From Acidimicrobiaceae bacterium (GTDB lineage Bacteria; Actinomycetota; Acidimicrobiia; Acidimicrobiales; Aldehydirespiratoraceae): 64,000 nt of DNA. The stretch spans positions 225,101 to 289,100 of the forward strand of contig VXTM01000021.1 of assembly GCA_009837445.1 (NCBI GenBank). The letters run 5' to 3'. The position numbers and the translations under genes were made by a program. Positions 17,864 to 26,743 of the stretch are shown here, piece by piece. The notes under the pieces are model-generated. The model was not told the origin of the DNA, did not search any database, and worked only from the letters and a program-made list of their open reading frames with translations. Each line of letters starts with the position of its first letter. The stretch's first letter is position 1.

Positions 17864-18736
17864 TCAGAAGAACACGGTGGCCTCGTCCGGGCTGGATATC
17901 TCGGTGAAGTACTTGCCGAAGACCCGGATTCCCGCCGTCTTGGTCTCGTGGTAGGAGATGTAGATCCATCGGAGCAGGTGAGCGAAGGGCGTCGGATGGA
18001 CTGCGCCGGCAACGAAGTCGGCCTCTTTGGGGGACAGCACCGGCTCGATGCCCCCGTTCTCCGATTTGAACGTCTTGAAGGTGGTGCCGTCCAAGAACAC
18101 GGCGATGTTCGGGCTGAGGGGCCCGTACTGGCCGCAAAGGGCGGCATATTGCTCGAGCATGGACTCTTTGGCCGTGTTCATCTTGTCCCCCAGCACAAAC
18201 CCGAACACGTCGTCGTTTGGCTCGTGGGCCTCGGGGCCCTGGGCTGCGATTCCGGTGGCCGAGGGCAGCACCTGCCCGTAGTTCCGCACGACTCGAGCGT
18301 GAACGAGTTCGCCGTCGCGCTCCAGCTGCTGCTTCTCGAATTCCCGCTTCAGGGACTTCACAGACTCGATCTTCGCAAACGAGTCCCGAAGCTCCTTTGC
18401 CCCGATGACGCTCTTAACCTCGCCAACGGCGATTACCCCCTCGCTCGGATAGCAGGCAGCCTCTGAGCTGCTGCTCGGGCGGAAGACGGGGCATATGTCC
18501 TTCTCATAGATCACGACATCTATTTGGCGGCTGGTCCCGCCCGTCGTGTCGATCACGCATCCGGTCCCGACGCCCATCGCGCCGGGCAGCATCTGCCCTA
18601 ACCGGTCCCTCACCGAGCGCTCCATGGCGTCTCCGACCTGACCGGGGGTGGTGGCCTGCCGGGCCCGCTCGAATTCCGTGACGAGGTCCTCGCCCATTCT
18701 CTTCACGCACTCAGCTGAGTCGAAGCTCTCTTGCAT
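17864..18736 (-). CDS. DUF6602 domain protein, putative PD-(D/E)XK-like nuclease
   Basis: A 290-aa protein of a family found in mobile and defence contexts. An N-terminal helical part (FERARQATTPGQVGDAMERS) is followed by a core that looks nuclease-like: RQIDVVIYEKDICPVF, then VIAVGEVKSVIGAKEL, the D...ExK arrangement of restriction-endonuclease folds. The C-terminal half (VFGFVLGDKMNTAKESMLEQY, IAVFLDGTTFKTF) is consistent with DUF6602 proteins. Activity is not established for the family. The start is the ATG at 18736; an internal ATG is possible. It is the first gene inside the island and stands alone. Confidence 0.65.
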   Translation of the reverse strand: MQESFDSAECVKRMGEDLVTEFERARQATTPGQVGDAMERSVRDRLGQMLPGAMGVGTGCVIDTTGGTSRQIDVVIYEKDICPVFRPSSSSEAACYPSEGVIAVGEVKSVIGAKELRDSFAKIESVKSLKREFEKQQLERDGELVHARVVRNYGQVLPSATGIAAQGPEAHEPNDDVFGFVLGDKMNTAKESMLEQYAALCGQYGPLSPNIAVFLDGTTFKTFKSENGGIEPVLSPKEADFVAGAVHPTPFAHLLRWIYISYHETKTAGIRVFGKYFTEISSPDEATVFF

Positions 18737-19129
18737 CCTGTTCTCCAAGGGGTCTTGAGTTCGCCTGCCGACGCTGCCTCTGCTGTGAGCCTCCCCGCAT
18801 CGGCGAGGCCCACAGGCCATCTTTGCACGGCTGCACCTTAGGGAAGAGGGCGACGTCTGAGCGCGGCGCGCGCCGACCCGGAGTCTCCTCTCCAACTCGC
18901 CTGACGGCAAGGAGTCCGGCACCTGGTGCCCGGACCCCTGCCCCGGGGAGGGGCTTGAGGACAGCGTCGTCCCGTACCTGTCGCTGCACTCGGACGACTC
19001 CGACGTCCCCGGCGACCAGCTCTGCCGATTCGGCACGCGACTGGGCAGCATCGAGCGTCTCTTCAGCCCGTTCGGCCGGCTTCGCACCACCACGATGCTC
19101 GCCGCCGCATGCGCGGACCAGACCCTGAC
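18737..19129. other. Stretch between DUF6602 and the integrase remnant
   Basis: No complete gene. On the plus strand, 18861-19157 is open without any ATG, GTG or TTG near its start and reads like protein (for example YLSLHSDDSDVPGDQLCRFG), so it may be a fragment of a lost gene. It runs antisense into the integrase remnant. Otherwise nothing recognisable. Confidence 0.3.
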
Positions 19130-19570
19130 CGCGGGCGGCGTCCCCAGGCGTCCATGACCTCGCGGCGCTGCTCGAGCAGTTCAGAGAGCGCCGGTAGGCG
19201 GCTTCGACGGTGTTCTTGACGACGTGCGCGAGACACGATTCGGCCAGCTCACGGCTGACGGCGGACTCGGCGCACCAGTCGCGAAACGATGAGCGAAGCC
19301 CGTGGGGGGTCACGCCCAGGTCCAAGTCGTGGCAGAGCTTGGAAAGGGCATCGGGAGTGATCTGCCGGCCACGTGCCGACGGGAACACCAGCGAGCCAGG
19401 GATGCCCTCGCTGTAGCGGCCCGCCTCATCCAGCACGGCTAGCGCCTCGGGGCTCAGCGGCACCCGGAACTCGCGGCCGACCTTGGTGCGCTCGCCTGGG
19501 ATCGTCCAGACGTCGGCTGCGATCTCCCCCCAGCACATCCCGCGGACCGTCAGGTCACCAACGCCGTTCT
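19130..19570 (-). pseudogene. Decayed tyrosine integrase (C-terminal fragment)
   Basis: The frame reads WTIPGERTKVGREFRVPLSP, HGLRSSFRDWCAESAV and NTVEAAYRRS, nearly identical to the C-terminal catalytic part of the intact integrase at 52599-53771. Similarity starts near VRGMCWGEI, around residue 250 of the intact protein. The N-terminal two thirds are missing. After AAYRRS the frame shifts by one base; the tail continues in another frame as ELLEQRREVMDAW, matching DLLDQRRDVMDAW. It is a broken paralogue in the same orientation, probably left from an earlier related element at this site. Confidence 0.85.
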
Positions 19571-19740
19571 GCTCCTGCATTCGGATGGGGCTCCGCGGCA
19601 CGCGTGACGCCGCTTGACGGTGTTACTTGGATCTGACCAACGGGATCGCAGCTGAATCCAAGTACGACGCGCCCCGGCCAACCCTGGATGTCACAGCCAA
19701 GCCCTACTGTCGAACATCTGTTCGTTCAAGGAGGTTGCTG

Positions 19741-21165
19741 ATGTTCCGCCGTCATGTTTCGACGCCCGCTTCGTCGACTGGAAGTACCGCTCGACCGATT
19801 GCCCTTCCCGGGAGCGAGTCGTGGTCTACGGTGGCCGACATGGCCCCCGTCGCGAGGCCCCGCACCAACGGCGCCATGAACACGCTGTTGGCGCGGGACG
19901 CCCCCGCACACGACTGGTACCGCTTCGTGCTGTCGTTCCCGCCTCACCTCGTGCGCGACTACGCGCAGCGGTTCGAACTCGACGCGGATAGCCGTGTTCT
20001 CGATCCGTTCTGCGGCACGGGCACGACCCTTGTGGAGGCGAAGAAACTCGGCGTGCCTAGCTGTGGCCTCGAAGCGGTGCCGCTGTCCCGGCTCGCAGCC
20101 TCCACCAAGGTCAACTGGACTCCAGATCCTGACGAGTTGCTCAAGCACGCCGAGCTCGTGGCCGAGAAGGCGCTCGCTATGTTGGCTGCGGACGGTATCT
20201 CCGATGAGCCGGCGTCATCGGTCCCACGGGGAGTGCGGCTGCGGACGCTTCCCGCCACTAGCGCGAAGCTGCTGCTCAAGGACTCCATCAGCGCTCTGCC
20301 GCTTCACAAAGTGCTGGTGTTGCGTGACGCCCTCGACGGCGAATATGACTCGGCGTTTGCTGACCACGAGCGGATCGCGCTGGCTCGGATCCTGCCGGTG
20401 GAGGTCGGCAATCTGCGCTTCGGGCCCGAGGTGGGCCTCGGAACGGTCAAGCTCGATGCTCCGGTCGTGTCTGTGTGGCTTGAGCGCGTGCGAATGATGT
20501 GCGCCGATCTGCGCCAGCTCCGGCCGCGCGCCGCCACCTCGGCTGTCGCCCTAGACGCAGATGCCCGAATGGTCGGCGAACTCCTGGAGCCCCGCAGCGT
20601 CGATGCGGTCATCACCTCGCCGCCGTATCCCAACGAGAAGGACTATTCGCGCACAGTGCGTCTCGAATCGGTGCTTCTGGGCTATCTCAGCAGCCGGTCG
20701 GATCTTCAGGCGATGAAGAAGGGTTTAGTGAGGTCCAACACCCGCGGCGTCTATCGCGACGACGCTGACGACGCCTGGGTTCAAGACGACGCCGAGGTCG
20801 AACGGATCGCCTCTGCGATAGAGGCCCGCCGCATTGAGCTCGGCAAGGACTCGGGATTCGAGCGAATGTACCACCGGGTCACGAAGCTGTACTTCGGGGG
20901 GATGGCTCGTCACGTGGTCTCGTTGAGCCGGGTGCTGAAGCCCGGAGCCCGCCTCGCGTACGTGGTGGGCGACCAGGCCTCCTACCTGAGAGTCATGATT
21001 CGCACCGGTCAGATCCTGGCTGAGATCGCGGAGCGTGCAGGATACGAGGTCGAGTCAATTGACTTGTTCCGCACCCGTCACGCCACGGCTACACGCGAGC
21101 AACTCCGCGAAGAAGTACTGGTGCTGAGATGGCCCGGCACCACAGACGCCGCCAACCACCGATGA
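19741..21165 (+). CDS. DNA methyltransferase of a restriction-modification pair
   Basis: A 474-aa amino-methyltransferase (N4-cytosine or N6-adenine type). Seen: HDWYRFVLSFPPHLVRDYAQ, SAM motif I VLDPFCGTGTTLVEAKKLG (about residue 84) and the catalytic TSPPYPNEKDYSRT (about 292), with a long region between that may hold the target-recognition domain. The order I then IV fits an alpha-like arrangement. SPPY rather than DPPY favours N4-cytosine, by inference. AAGGAGG (19728-19734), 6 nt before the ATG at 19741, fixes the start; upstream in-frame sequence is not needed. The probable cognate endonuclease begins 36 bp downstream. Confidence 0.85.
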   Translation: MFRRHVSTPASSTGSTARPIALPGSESWSTVADMAPVARPRTNGAMNTLLARDAPAHDWYRFVLSFPPHLVRDYAQRFELDADSRVLDPFCGTGTTLVEAKKLGVPSCGLEAVPLSRLAASTKVNWTPDPDELLKHAELVAEKALAMLAADGISDEPASSVPRGVRLRTLPATSAKLLLKDSISALPLHKVLVLRDALDGEYDSAFADHERIALARILPVEVGNLRFGPEVGLGTVKLDAPVVSVWLERVRMMCADLRQLRPRAATSAVALDADARMVGELLEPRSVDAVITSPPYPNEKDYSRTVRLESVLLGYLSSRSDLQAMKKGLVRSNTRGVYRDDADDAWVQDDAEVERIASAIEARRIELGKDSGFERMYHRVTKLYFGGMARHVVSLSRVLKPGARLAYVVGDQASYLRVMIRTGQILAEIAERAGYEVESIDLFRTRHATATREQLREEVLVLRWPGTTDAANHR

Positions 21166-21201
21166 GGCACTCGCAGACTCCTGCCGAGGGACTGGCCTGA
21201 A

Positions 21202-22035
21202 GTGTCCACGGCGAGCTTGGCGCAGCAGATCATCGAGTGGATCTTCGCCCAGCGCCACAATCCAGGTGACGATCAAGTGACCTTCACAAGAGACGACTTG
21301 ATTTCTGCCGCGGCCGCACTGGGAGCATCCCGCCCCAAGAATCTCGGCGACATCGTGTACTCGCTGCGCTACCGGGTGCCGCTTCCCGACTCCATCCGAC
21401 AAACAGCACCACCTGGCCGCGAATGGGCAATCTTCCCAGGCGGCAACGCCGTCTACACGCTGCGGACCGTGCCCTTCAATCTCATCGAGCCACGAAAGGG
21501 CCTTCGGACGATCCGCCTACCCGACGCCACACCCGGCGTCATCTCCAAGTACTCCCTAACGGACGAGCAGGCCTTGCTAGCCCGGGTCCGATACAACCGA
21601 CTACTAGATGTGTTCACCGGCCTCGCCTGCTACCCCCTCCAGAGCCACCTGCGCACAAGCATCACCATCGCCAACGCCATCGACGGCACGCCAAGCAGTT
21701 CGCAGGTTGAAACCGACGACGTCTACGTCGGCCTGGACGAACACGGCGCGCACTACATCTTGCCAGTACAGGCCAAGGGCGGCTCCGACTCACTGAGCGT
21801 CATCCAGATATGGCAGGACCTACGAGTTGCTGAGCAGAAGTTCACCGATCTGATCGCCCGCCCAGTGGCGGCTCAATTCATGGAGCAGAGCGTCATAGCT
21901 CTCTTCGAGTTCCAAGAATCCAACAACCAGATCACCATCGCCCGCGAGCACCACTACAGTCTCGTCCCACCAGAAGAACTTGAGTCACACGAATTGGCGG
22001 CCTACCGGACTGCTGCACAAAACGCCATTCGATGA
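21202..22035 (+). CDS. Putative type II restriction endonuclease
   Basis: A 277-aa protein directly after the methyltransferase gene. The N-terminal region (QVTFTRDDLISAAAALGASR, LGDIVYSLRYR) looks like a winged-helix DNA reader. The core has an acidic pair and QAK motif, VETDDVYVGLDEHGAHYILP followed by VQAKGG, matching the PD-(D/E)XK catalytic layout with ETDD near residue 169 and QAK near 189. Helices with QIWQDLRVAEQKF follow. I do not recognise the exact family. Position and motif support a restriction enzyme whose site is protected by the upstream methylase. Confidence 0.7.
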   Translation: MSTASLAQQIIEWIFAQRHNPGDDQVTFTRDDLISAAAALGASRPKNLGDIVYSLRYRVPLPDSIRQTAPPGREWAIFPGGNAVYTLRTVPFNLIEPRKGLRTIRLPDATPGVISKYSLTDEQALLARVRYNRLLDVFTGLACYPLQSHLRTSITIANAIDGTPSSSQVETDDVYVGLDEHGAHYILPVQAKGGSDSLSVIQIWQDLRVAEQKFTDLIARPVAAQFMEQSVIALFEFQESNNQITIAREHHYSLVPPEELESHELAAYRTAAQNAIR

Positions 22036-22127
22036 GGCCGAACACCGAATCAAGACCTAGCCAGCACGTTCACGTTCCCTAACCTCAGATTTGTTGTGCA
22101 CGGGTTACGCTGCTGGGGTGATGTTCT

Positions 22128-22313
22128 CTGGACGACATCAATGAGGGCAGCTGGACCGGTCCTTCGGACTCCGACGAGATGCGGGATCGGCTGGACTGGT
22201 TGAAGGAGATGGACAGCAAAGGGCGACTACTTAATGAGACCGTCTCGACCCGGAACGGCCTGCTGACCATCACCGCCCGATGGATCGACGTTGAGGACAA
22301 CGCCGACAACTAG
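22128..22313 (+). CDS. Small ORF, possible start loss
   Basis: The frame reads LDDINEGSWTGPSDSDEMRD, then RLDWLKEMDSKGRLLNETVS, then TRNGLLTITARWIDVEDNAD and a stop, a convincing small acidic protein of about 61 aa. It has no ATG or GTG at the expected place: CTG at 22128 is possible, an internal ATG lies at 22179, and an ATG at 22121 is one base out of frame, so a single-base frameshift is likely. It could be a restriction-modification accessory or an orphan. The remaining bases 22036-22127 and 22314-22577 show nothing I recognise. Confidence 0.4.
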   Translation: MDDINEGSWTGPSDSDEMRDRLDWLKEMDSKGRLLNETVSTRNGLLTITARWIDVEDNADN

Positions 22314-22577
22314 AACTCTCCGGTTACGGCAGTCGTCCATATGAGGACGAGACGATGCAGGCTGCCTCCCCCTCAGCCCCGACTGAGCCGCTCACCCCTC
22401 GCCGATGATGAACGAGACGAACAGTCCCATTGGTACGGACGCGAAATCTACAAGCCCGTTCGTCGAGGAGGCCATAGCGCAGTGATCGTCCAGTTGCACG
22501 GGTACGTAGCTGGATCTACAGGTGCGGAACCACAAGCTCCCCACTAGTTCAGGACTCTGTGCTCATGCAGTGACGAC

Positions 22578-25500
22578 TCAGTACGACTCGATAGCAGCTC
22601 GGACCTTCCTAATCGTCTCAGCGATGTCTTTCGATTGAAGGCCACCGACTTCGCTGGTCGTGAATAGTGTTTGTTCCTCCTTGAAACCGTTCTGTTCGTA
22701 CCACTGGAGCTTTCGTTTCCAGTCGCCCGCGTAGATCTTGAGATCTAGCATGCCAAGGTGCTCCCAGATCACCGGATCACCCGCATCGGTGACAAACGTG
22801 AAGTCGGGAAGCTTGAACGTACCGTCGCCGGAGGCCGATTCTAGGCGCTGCTCATAGCGAGGTCGGAGGCCGGCTGCAAGACAGTCATCCATGATCTTCA
22901 GCTCTGACTTGGATCGTACGGGGATGCCATTGGAGGCCCGATGAATCAAGTGCGTCGCCCACCGCTTTTCGTCCTGACCTCGGACGCTTGCGCGGAACAG
23001 GTTGCTGTTGCGTTTGATCGTGTCCGAAGCTGTGACGTTCGCAAGATTGAGCACTGTAGAAAGGTCGCTGCCTTCGACCAGCAGCACGAGATCATCGCGA
23101 GATCGGGTGAGCGCCGTGTAGAGCAGTTCCCGTGAGCTGATTCGGGTGTGTCTAGGAAGTACGACGATGACCGTATTAAAGTCAGAACCTTGAGCCTTGT
23201 GAATCGTCAGCGCATAGGCGAGGTCGAAGTCACCATCACCCTTGTCATCACCAAAGTCTCTCCGCAGGAAGCCGAAGTGAACTCCGGGACGTCCAGCGAA
23301 CATGATGTCCATCACCGATCCTCGTCCGGGCGTTGCCTTGGCTCGCCGATCGTTTGAGCACAAGCCAATGTCTCCGTTAGCGAGGTACTCCTCGACTCTT
23401 TGCTGCGTCTGGAAGTTGTAGCCTCGCTTAGTCCGAAGATTTCTCGTCAGTAGAACCTTGTCGAGGCGGATAATCTCGTTTGGTCCGAAGGGATTGGTCC
23501 ACCTGCTATTGGTTCGGCAGGCGTCAAGCTGTTTTCCCCGCCAAGTACGTTGTACCCATCGGTTGAGTTCCGCAACACCCCACTTATCGCCGCGCACTGG
23601 AGAGAGAATCTGCCAATTCTCTGCCAGGTCAGGGACCGTGACATTCCAGTACTTGCCATCAGAGTGGATACCAAGCAGCCTGTTGAATCTGTCGGTGTCG
23701 CCTGGGAGGAGATCCAGTTTCTCCTTCAGGACGTGGCGCAGTACTTCTTGCAGGTCTTGTTCAGTTTGCCAATAGCGGACCTCGAGATCGTTCAGTGTTG
23801 ATTTGGTGAGCAGATCGCCAATGACTGCCTCAGCGTTGGCTGGCAGCGGATCACCTGAGAAGAGTTTGGCGAACCGCAGAGTGTCCGAGTCCTCTCCTTG
23901 ATGGTTGCGGACCTCCACTGAAAGTCGAGCGTGGGCACCCTGGCGGTGCGACACCTTGTCGAGTGTGTCCTCCTCATCATCATCGAATACGATTTCACCC
24001 GACAGATGGGCCACCAGATCGCTGAACGGGCGTCCGGCTCCGATGGGCGGCAACTGTGCCGTATCGCCGACGAGGATTAGGCGGTCTACGTTCGGTGAGA
24101 ACGTGGACAGCACGGCCAAGAGCGTCTCTTCTGTTAGCATCGATGACTCATCGATCACGACAGTTCGGTGCGCGTCATAGGTACCATCTTGAAGAATGAT
24201 TGGCTGTTGGGTTCCGGTGTCATATGCACGCTGCGACAGCAGGTACTGCGCTACAGTCTGGACCGAGTTTCCTTCCTCTACGTTCCGGGAGAGCCGGACG
24301 CGAGCCTTGCCAGTCGGTGCAAGGAACAACACCGCTCCGCCGATCTTCGAAGACCTAGAAAGCGCCCCGAGTACGGTTGTCTTGCCGGTACCTGCACGTC
24401 CGACAAGTACCGTGAGTTTTCGCGAGACTATTACCTTGAGGGCGTGCACTTGCTCGCTGAGTGCACTATCCACCCGCTTGGGCTGGGTCGCTCGCATGAG
24501 GTCCAGGTTGGACTTCACCCGAATCGACTGTTCCAAGAGTGGAAGCCAGTCCTCATCCACCTGATGCAACTCTCTGCGGGCTCGAGCTGACAACTTGCGA
24601 CGAAGTTGATCAACCATCACAGCTCTCCGGGTGAGTTGCGCCCAGCCGTCGTCGGAGTGGACGCTTACGAGGCCGGTCAGTTCCTCGGCATGAGCTGGCA
24701 TCCAGTCAGGGCCAATCGTTACCGGCGCGGAAACGGACAAGGCCTGGGTGGCCTCCCGGATGTCATCGAATCCAAGGAGAGTATCTCCGGCAATCTCAGC
24801 CTCGCGAAGCACAGCGACAATTGCCGCCCGCATGCGCCTTGTATCGGCAGTAGAGACCTCGCTGTTGGCTCCACTGGTATCTCCCAGCAGTGCCCGATCT
24901 ACGGCTGCAAAAGTGATCGGAGCAGACGAGAGCGAGCCAGCATCGTACTCCGAGAGGAGATAGAGGTTCTCGATGATTTCCTCATCGCGGATGGGCCGGG
25001 CGACCGTCTGTGCCCTCTTCGTCTCATCCCACCAGCGCGCCGCCTGCTCATTGTCGAGCGCCACGCGAGAAAGAGCCTCCGCCAACTTCAGTTTCTCGGG
25101 ACGGTTACAGAGATGCAGCCACTCTCGAGCGAACGCGTCAATCTCGCGCTCGTACCTCTCATGGGGCGGCTCGACCGAGCCGTCTAGCACCCGTCTCACC
25201 GCGCGCCATGGCGCGTCACGAAACCCGGGATCCGTCGAATCCAAGCTGTGAACCAGACTGCTCGCCATGGGCAGGCCCGCGGCACGGAGCACCGGTCCGA
25301 TACCGGGGTACTGCCCGCGCAGCGTCCAAGCTTGGGCGAGCTTCGCGTCTAGCCAATCCTCGCAACCCGCCCAGTCACCGCGGGCAATGCCGTGCTCACG
25401 AATCAACTGAACGACTCGGATCGCCTGCGTAAGCACGGACACAGCGACATCGTCGGCAACATGTTCCGATCGGTACGAGAACTCGATCGCGTGGCCGTTC

Positions 25501-26309
25501 TCGGGCGAGATCCGAAGCTCGCGACTCAGCTCTCGTCGCCGTCGATCCTCGCCAAGATCGCCAGTCGATACGAGGTACTCGTGATAGGGGACGAGCAGTC
25601 CACCATGACCACCCGGTCGCAACGAGTGCGCTATGTCGCGTTCCCAGATGGGATGATCAGGAGCGTCTGGTTTCGTTGTGTTCCGGTAAGAACGCTCCTT
25701 GCCGACAGCGACCACGGCACCAACGCCTACGATTAGCCGATGGACATCCTCAAAGATTGGCTGACGAGATTTCGTGTAGAAAAAGGCCAGAGAGTCGTTC
25801 GGGACGATTGGAGCGAAGAACGCCTCAAGAATTGCTTGCTGCACATGCGGCTGAAAAACCCATTTTGACTTGTAGGAGCTAGGCCAAGTGTCCTGGGGCA
25901 GTGCGTCGGCTACCTGTGGCTGAGTGAACTCCTCCAGGCTGTCCCTATCGAGCCACCGGAACGGAACGGCATGAGCCGTGTACGGCTCGACTTGCCACGC
26001 CGTCTCCTCAAGGTGCCCGTGCGTCTCCCGGAGCCATTCCCGGTACGGGTGCTCGTGGCTCCTGGTCCACTCGTTTGGCGACAGGAAGCCACCCGATTCG
26101 TTCGCGCACGGCGGAAGCTCGGATGGACGATCGAAGTCAGTGAAGGGCATGCCCTTGCGCGCGATCTCGACCGACACGTCCTTTCCGCGAGCGATGTTCT
26201 CATACTCAATGCAATGGCAGTTCGCTTCCGGATCATGGCACACAGTGCCATTCCAGGCCATATCATGCCAAGGCACGCGGATTGAGATATGTCGGGCACG
26301 TGCGGTCAC
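22578..26309 (-). CDS. RecD-like superfamily 1 helicase with a probable C-terminal nuclease domain
   Basis: A 1243-aa protein. Residues 1-600 are not recognised; the N-terminus has HISIRVPWHDMAWNGTVC plus more Cys/His that could bind metal. Residues about 620-1080 are a RecD2/TraA-type helicase: Walker A VGRAGTGKTTVLG, Walker B VVIDESSMLTEE, motif III LVGDTAQLPPIGAGRPFSD, TIHKAQGSDFNTVIVV and LLYTALTRSRDDLVLLVEG. Residues about 1125-1243 (RSKSELKIMDDCLAAGLRP, KLPDFTFVTDAGDPVIWEHL, WKRKLQWYEQNGF) resemble a PD-(D/E)XK nuclease with PDF and WEHLG. The GTG at 26309 is chosen; a GTG at 26381 is possible. It diverges from the DISARM cluster and is AT-richer than its neighbours. Confidence 0.8.
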   Translation of the reverse strand: MTARARHISIRVPWHDMAWNGTVCHDPEANCHCIEYENIARGKDVSVEIARKGMPFTDFDRPSELPPCANESGGFLSPNEWTRSHEHPYREWLRETHGHLEETAWQVEPYTAHAVPFRWLDRDSLEEFTQPQVADALPQDTWPSSYKSKWVFQPHVQQAILEAFFAPIVPNDSLAFFYTKSRQPIFEDVHRLIVGVGAVVAVGKERSYRNTTKPDAPDHPIWERDIAHSLRPGGHGGLLVPYHEYLVSTGDLGEDRRRRELSRELRISPENGHAIEFSYRSEHVADDVAVSVLTQAIRVVQLIREHGIARGDWAGCEDWLDAKLAQAWTLRGQYPGIGPVLRAAGLPMASSLVHSLDSTDPGFRDAPWRAVRRVLDGSVEPPHERYEREIDAFAREWLHLCNRPEKLKLAEALSRVALDNEQAARWWDETKRAQTVARPIRDEEIIENLYLLSEYDAGSLSSAPITFAAVDRALLGDTSGANSEVSTADTRRMRAAIVAVLREAEIAGDTLLGFDDIREATQALSVSAPVTIGPDWMPAHAEELTGLVSVHSDDGWAQLTRRAVMVDQLRRKLSARARRELHQVDEDWLPLLEQSIRVKSNLDLMRATQPKRVDSALSEQVHALKVIVSRKLTVLVGRAGTGKTTVLGALSRSSKIGGAVLFLAPTGKARVRLSRNVEEGNSVQTVAQYLLSQRAYDTGTQQPIILQDGTYDAHRTVVIDESSMLTEETLLAVLSTFSPNVDRLILVGDTAQLPPIGAGRPFSDLVAHLSGEIVFDDDEEDTLDKVSHRQGAHARLSVEVRNHQGEDSDTLRFAKLFSGDPLPANAEAVIGDLLTKSTLNDLEVRYWQTEQDLQEVLRHVLKEKLDLLPGDTDRFNRLLGIHSDGKYWNVTVPDLAENWQILSPVRGDKWGVAELNRWVQRTWRGKQLDACRTNSRWTNPFGPNEIIRLDKVLLTRNLRTKRGYNFQTQQRVEEYLANGDIGLCSNDRRAKATPGRGSVMDIMFAGRPGVHFGFLRRDFGDDKGDGDFDLAYALTIHKAQGSDFNTVIVVLPRHTRISSRELLYTALTRSRDDLVLLVEGSDLSTVLNLANVTASDTIKRNSNLFRASVRGQDEKRWATHLIHRASNGIPVRSKSELKIMDDCLAAGLRPRYEQRLESASGDGTFKLPDFTFVTDAGDPVIWEHLGMLDLKIYAGDWKRKLQWYEQNGFKEEQTLFTTSEVGGLQSKDIAETIRKVRAAIESY

Positions 26310-26743
26310 CCGCAAATCGTATACGTGAAGCAAGTCCTCAGAGCCTTGCAGCGCACGCTGACGGTGTCTCTCCCGCTCCACTTCACCTCAGTGCTGGCCT
26401 TGATCCCATTTCGGGAACGTGACTCGGTGGCAACCGAGGGTACGCCTGAGAGTGCGCAGCGTAAGTCTGGCAGCGTCCTCGTCGACGAAGCCTGGGCACA
26501 AGCCGAACTGTGGAGAACACGCGAGAGGCCTTGATGAGCTGACCTCCGCGAGCCCGACCGATGCGCCTGGTGAGGAACTCCAGCGTCGGTAAGGTTGCGG
26601 CGTGAATCATGATGCGTTCGTATCGGATGCTTCGCCAGCGCGGGCTGTGATGTTGAACGCAATGGTCGTGAGTTCGCTCCAGCCGCCCAATCGCGCCATC
26701 CGGCGCTCCGCAACGGAACGACCCGGCCGGACAACCAACTAAA
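26310..26743. other. Divergent intergenic region between the helicase-nuclease and DISARM genes
   Basis: A 434-bp control region flanked by two outward-facing genes. No gene and no sharp promoter or operator palindrome stands out. Open frames on both strands here are short and lack protein-like composition. The region presumably holds the promoters of both units. Confidence 0.4.

Noticed and set aside
18711..19601. A full-length gene in the integrase remnant frame
   Set aside because: Only the middle matches an integrase; both ends are out of frame or unrelated, so it is a pseudogene.
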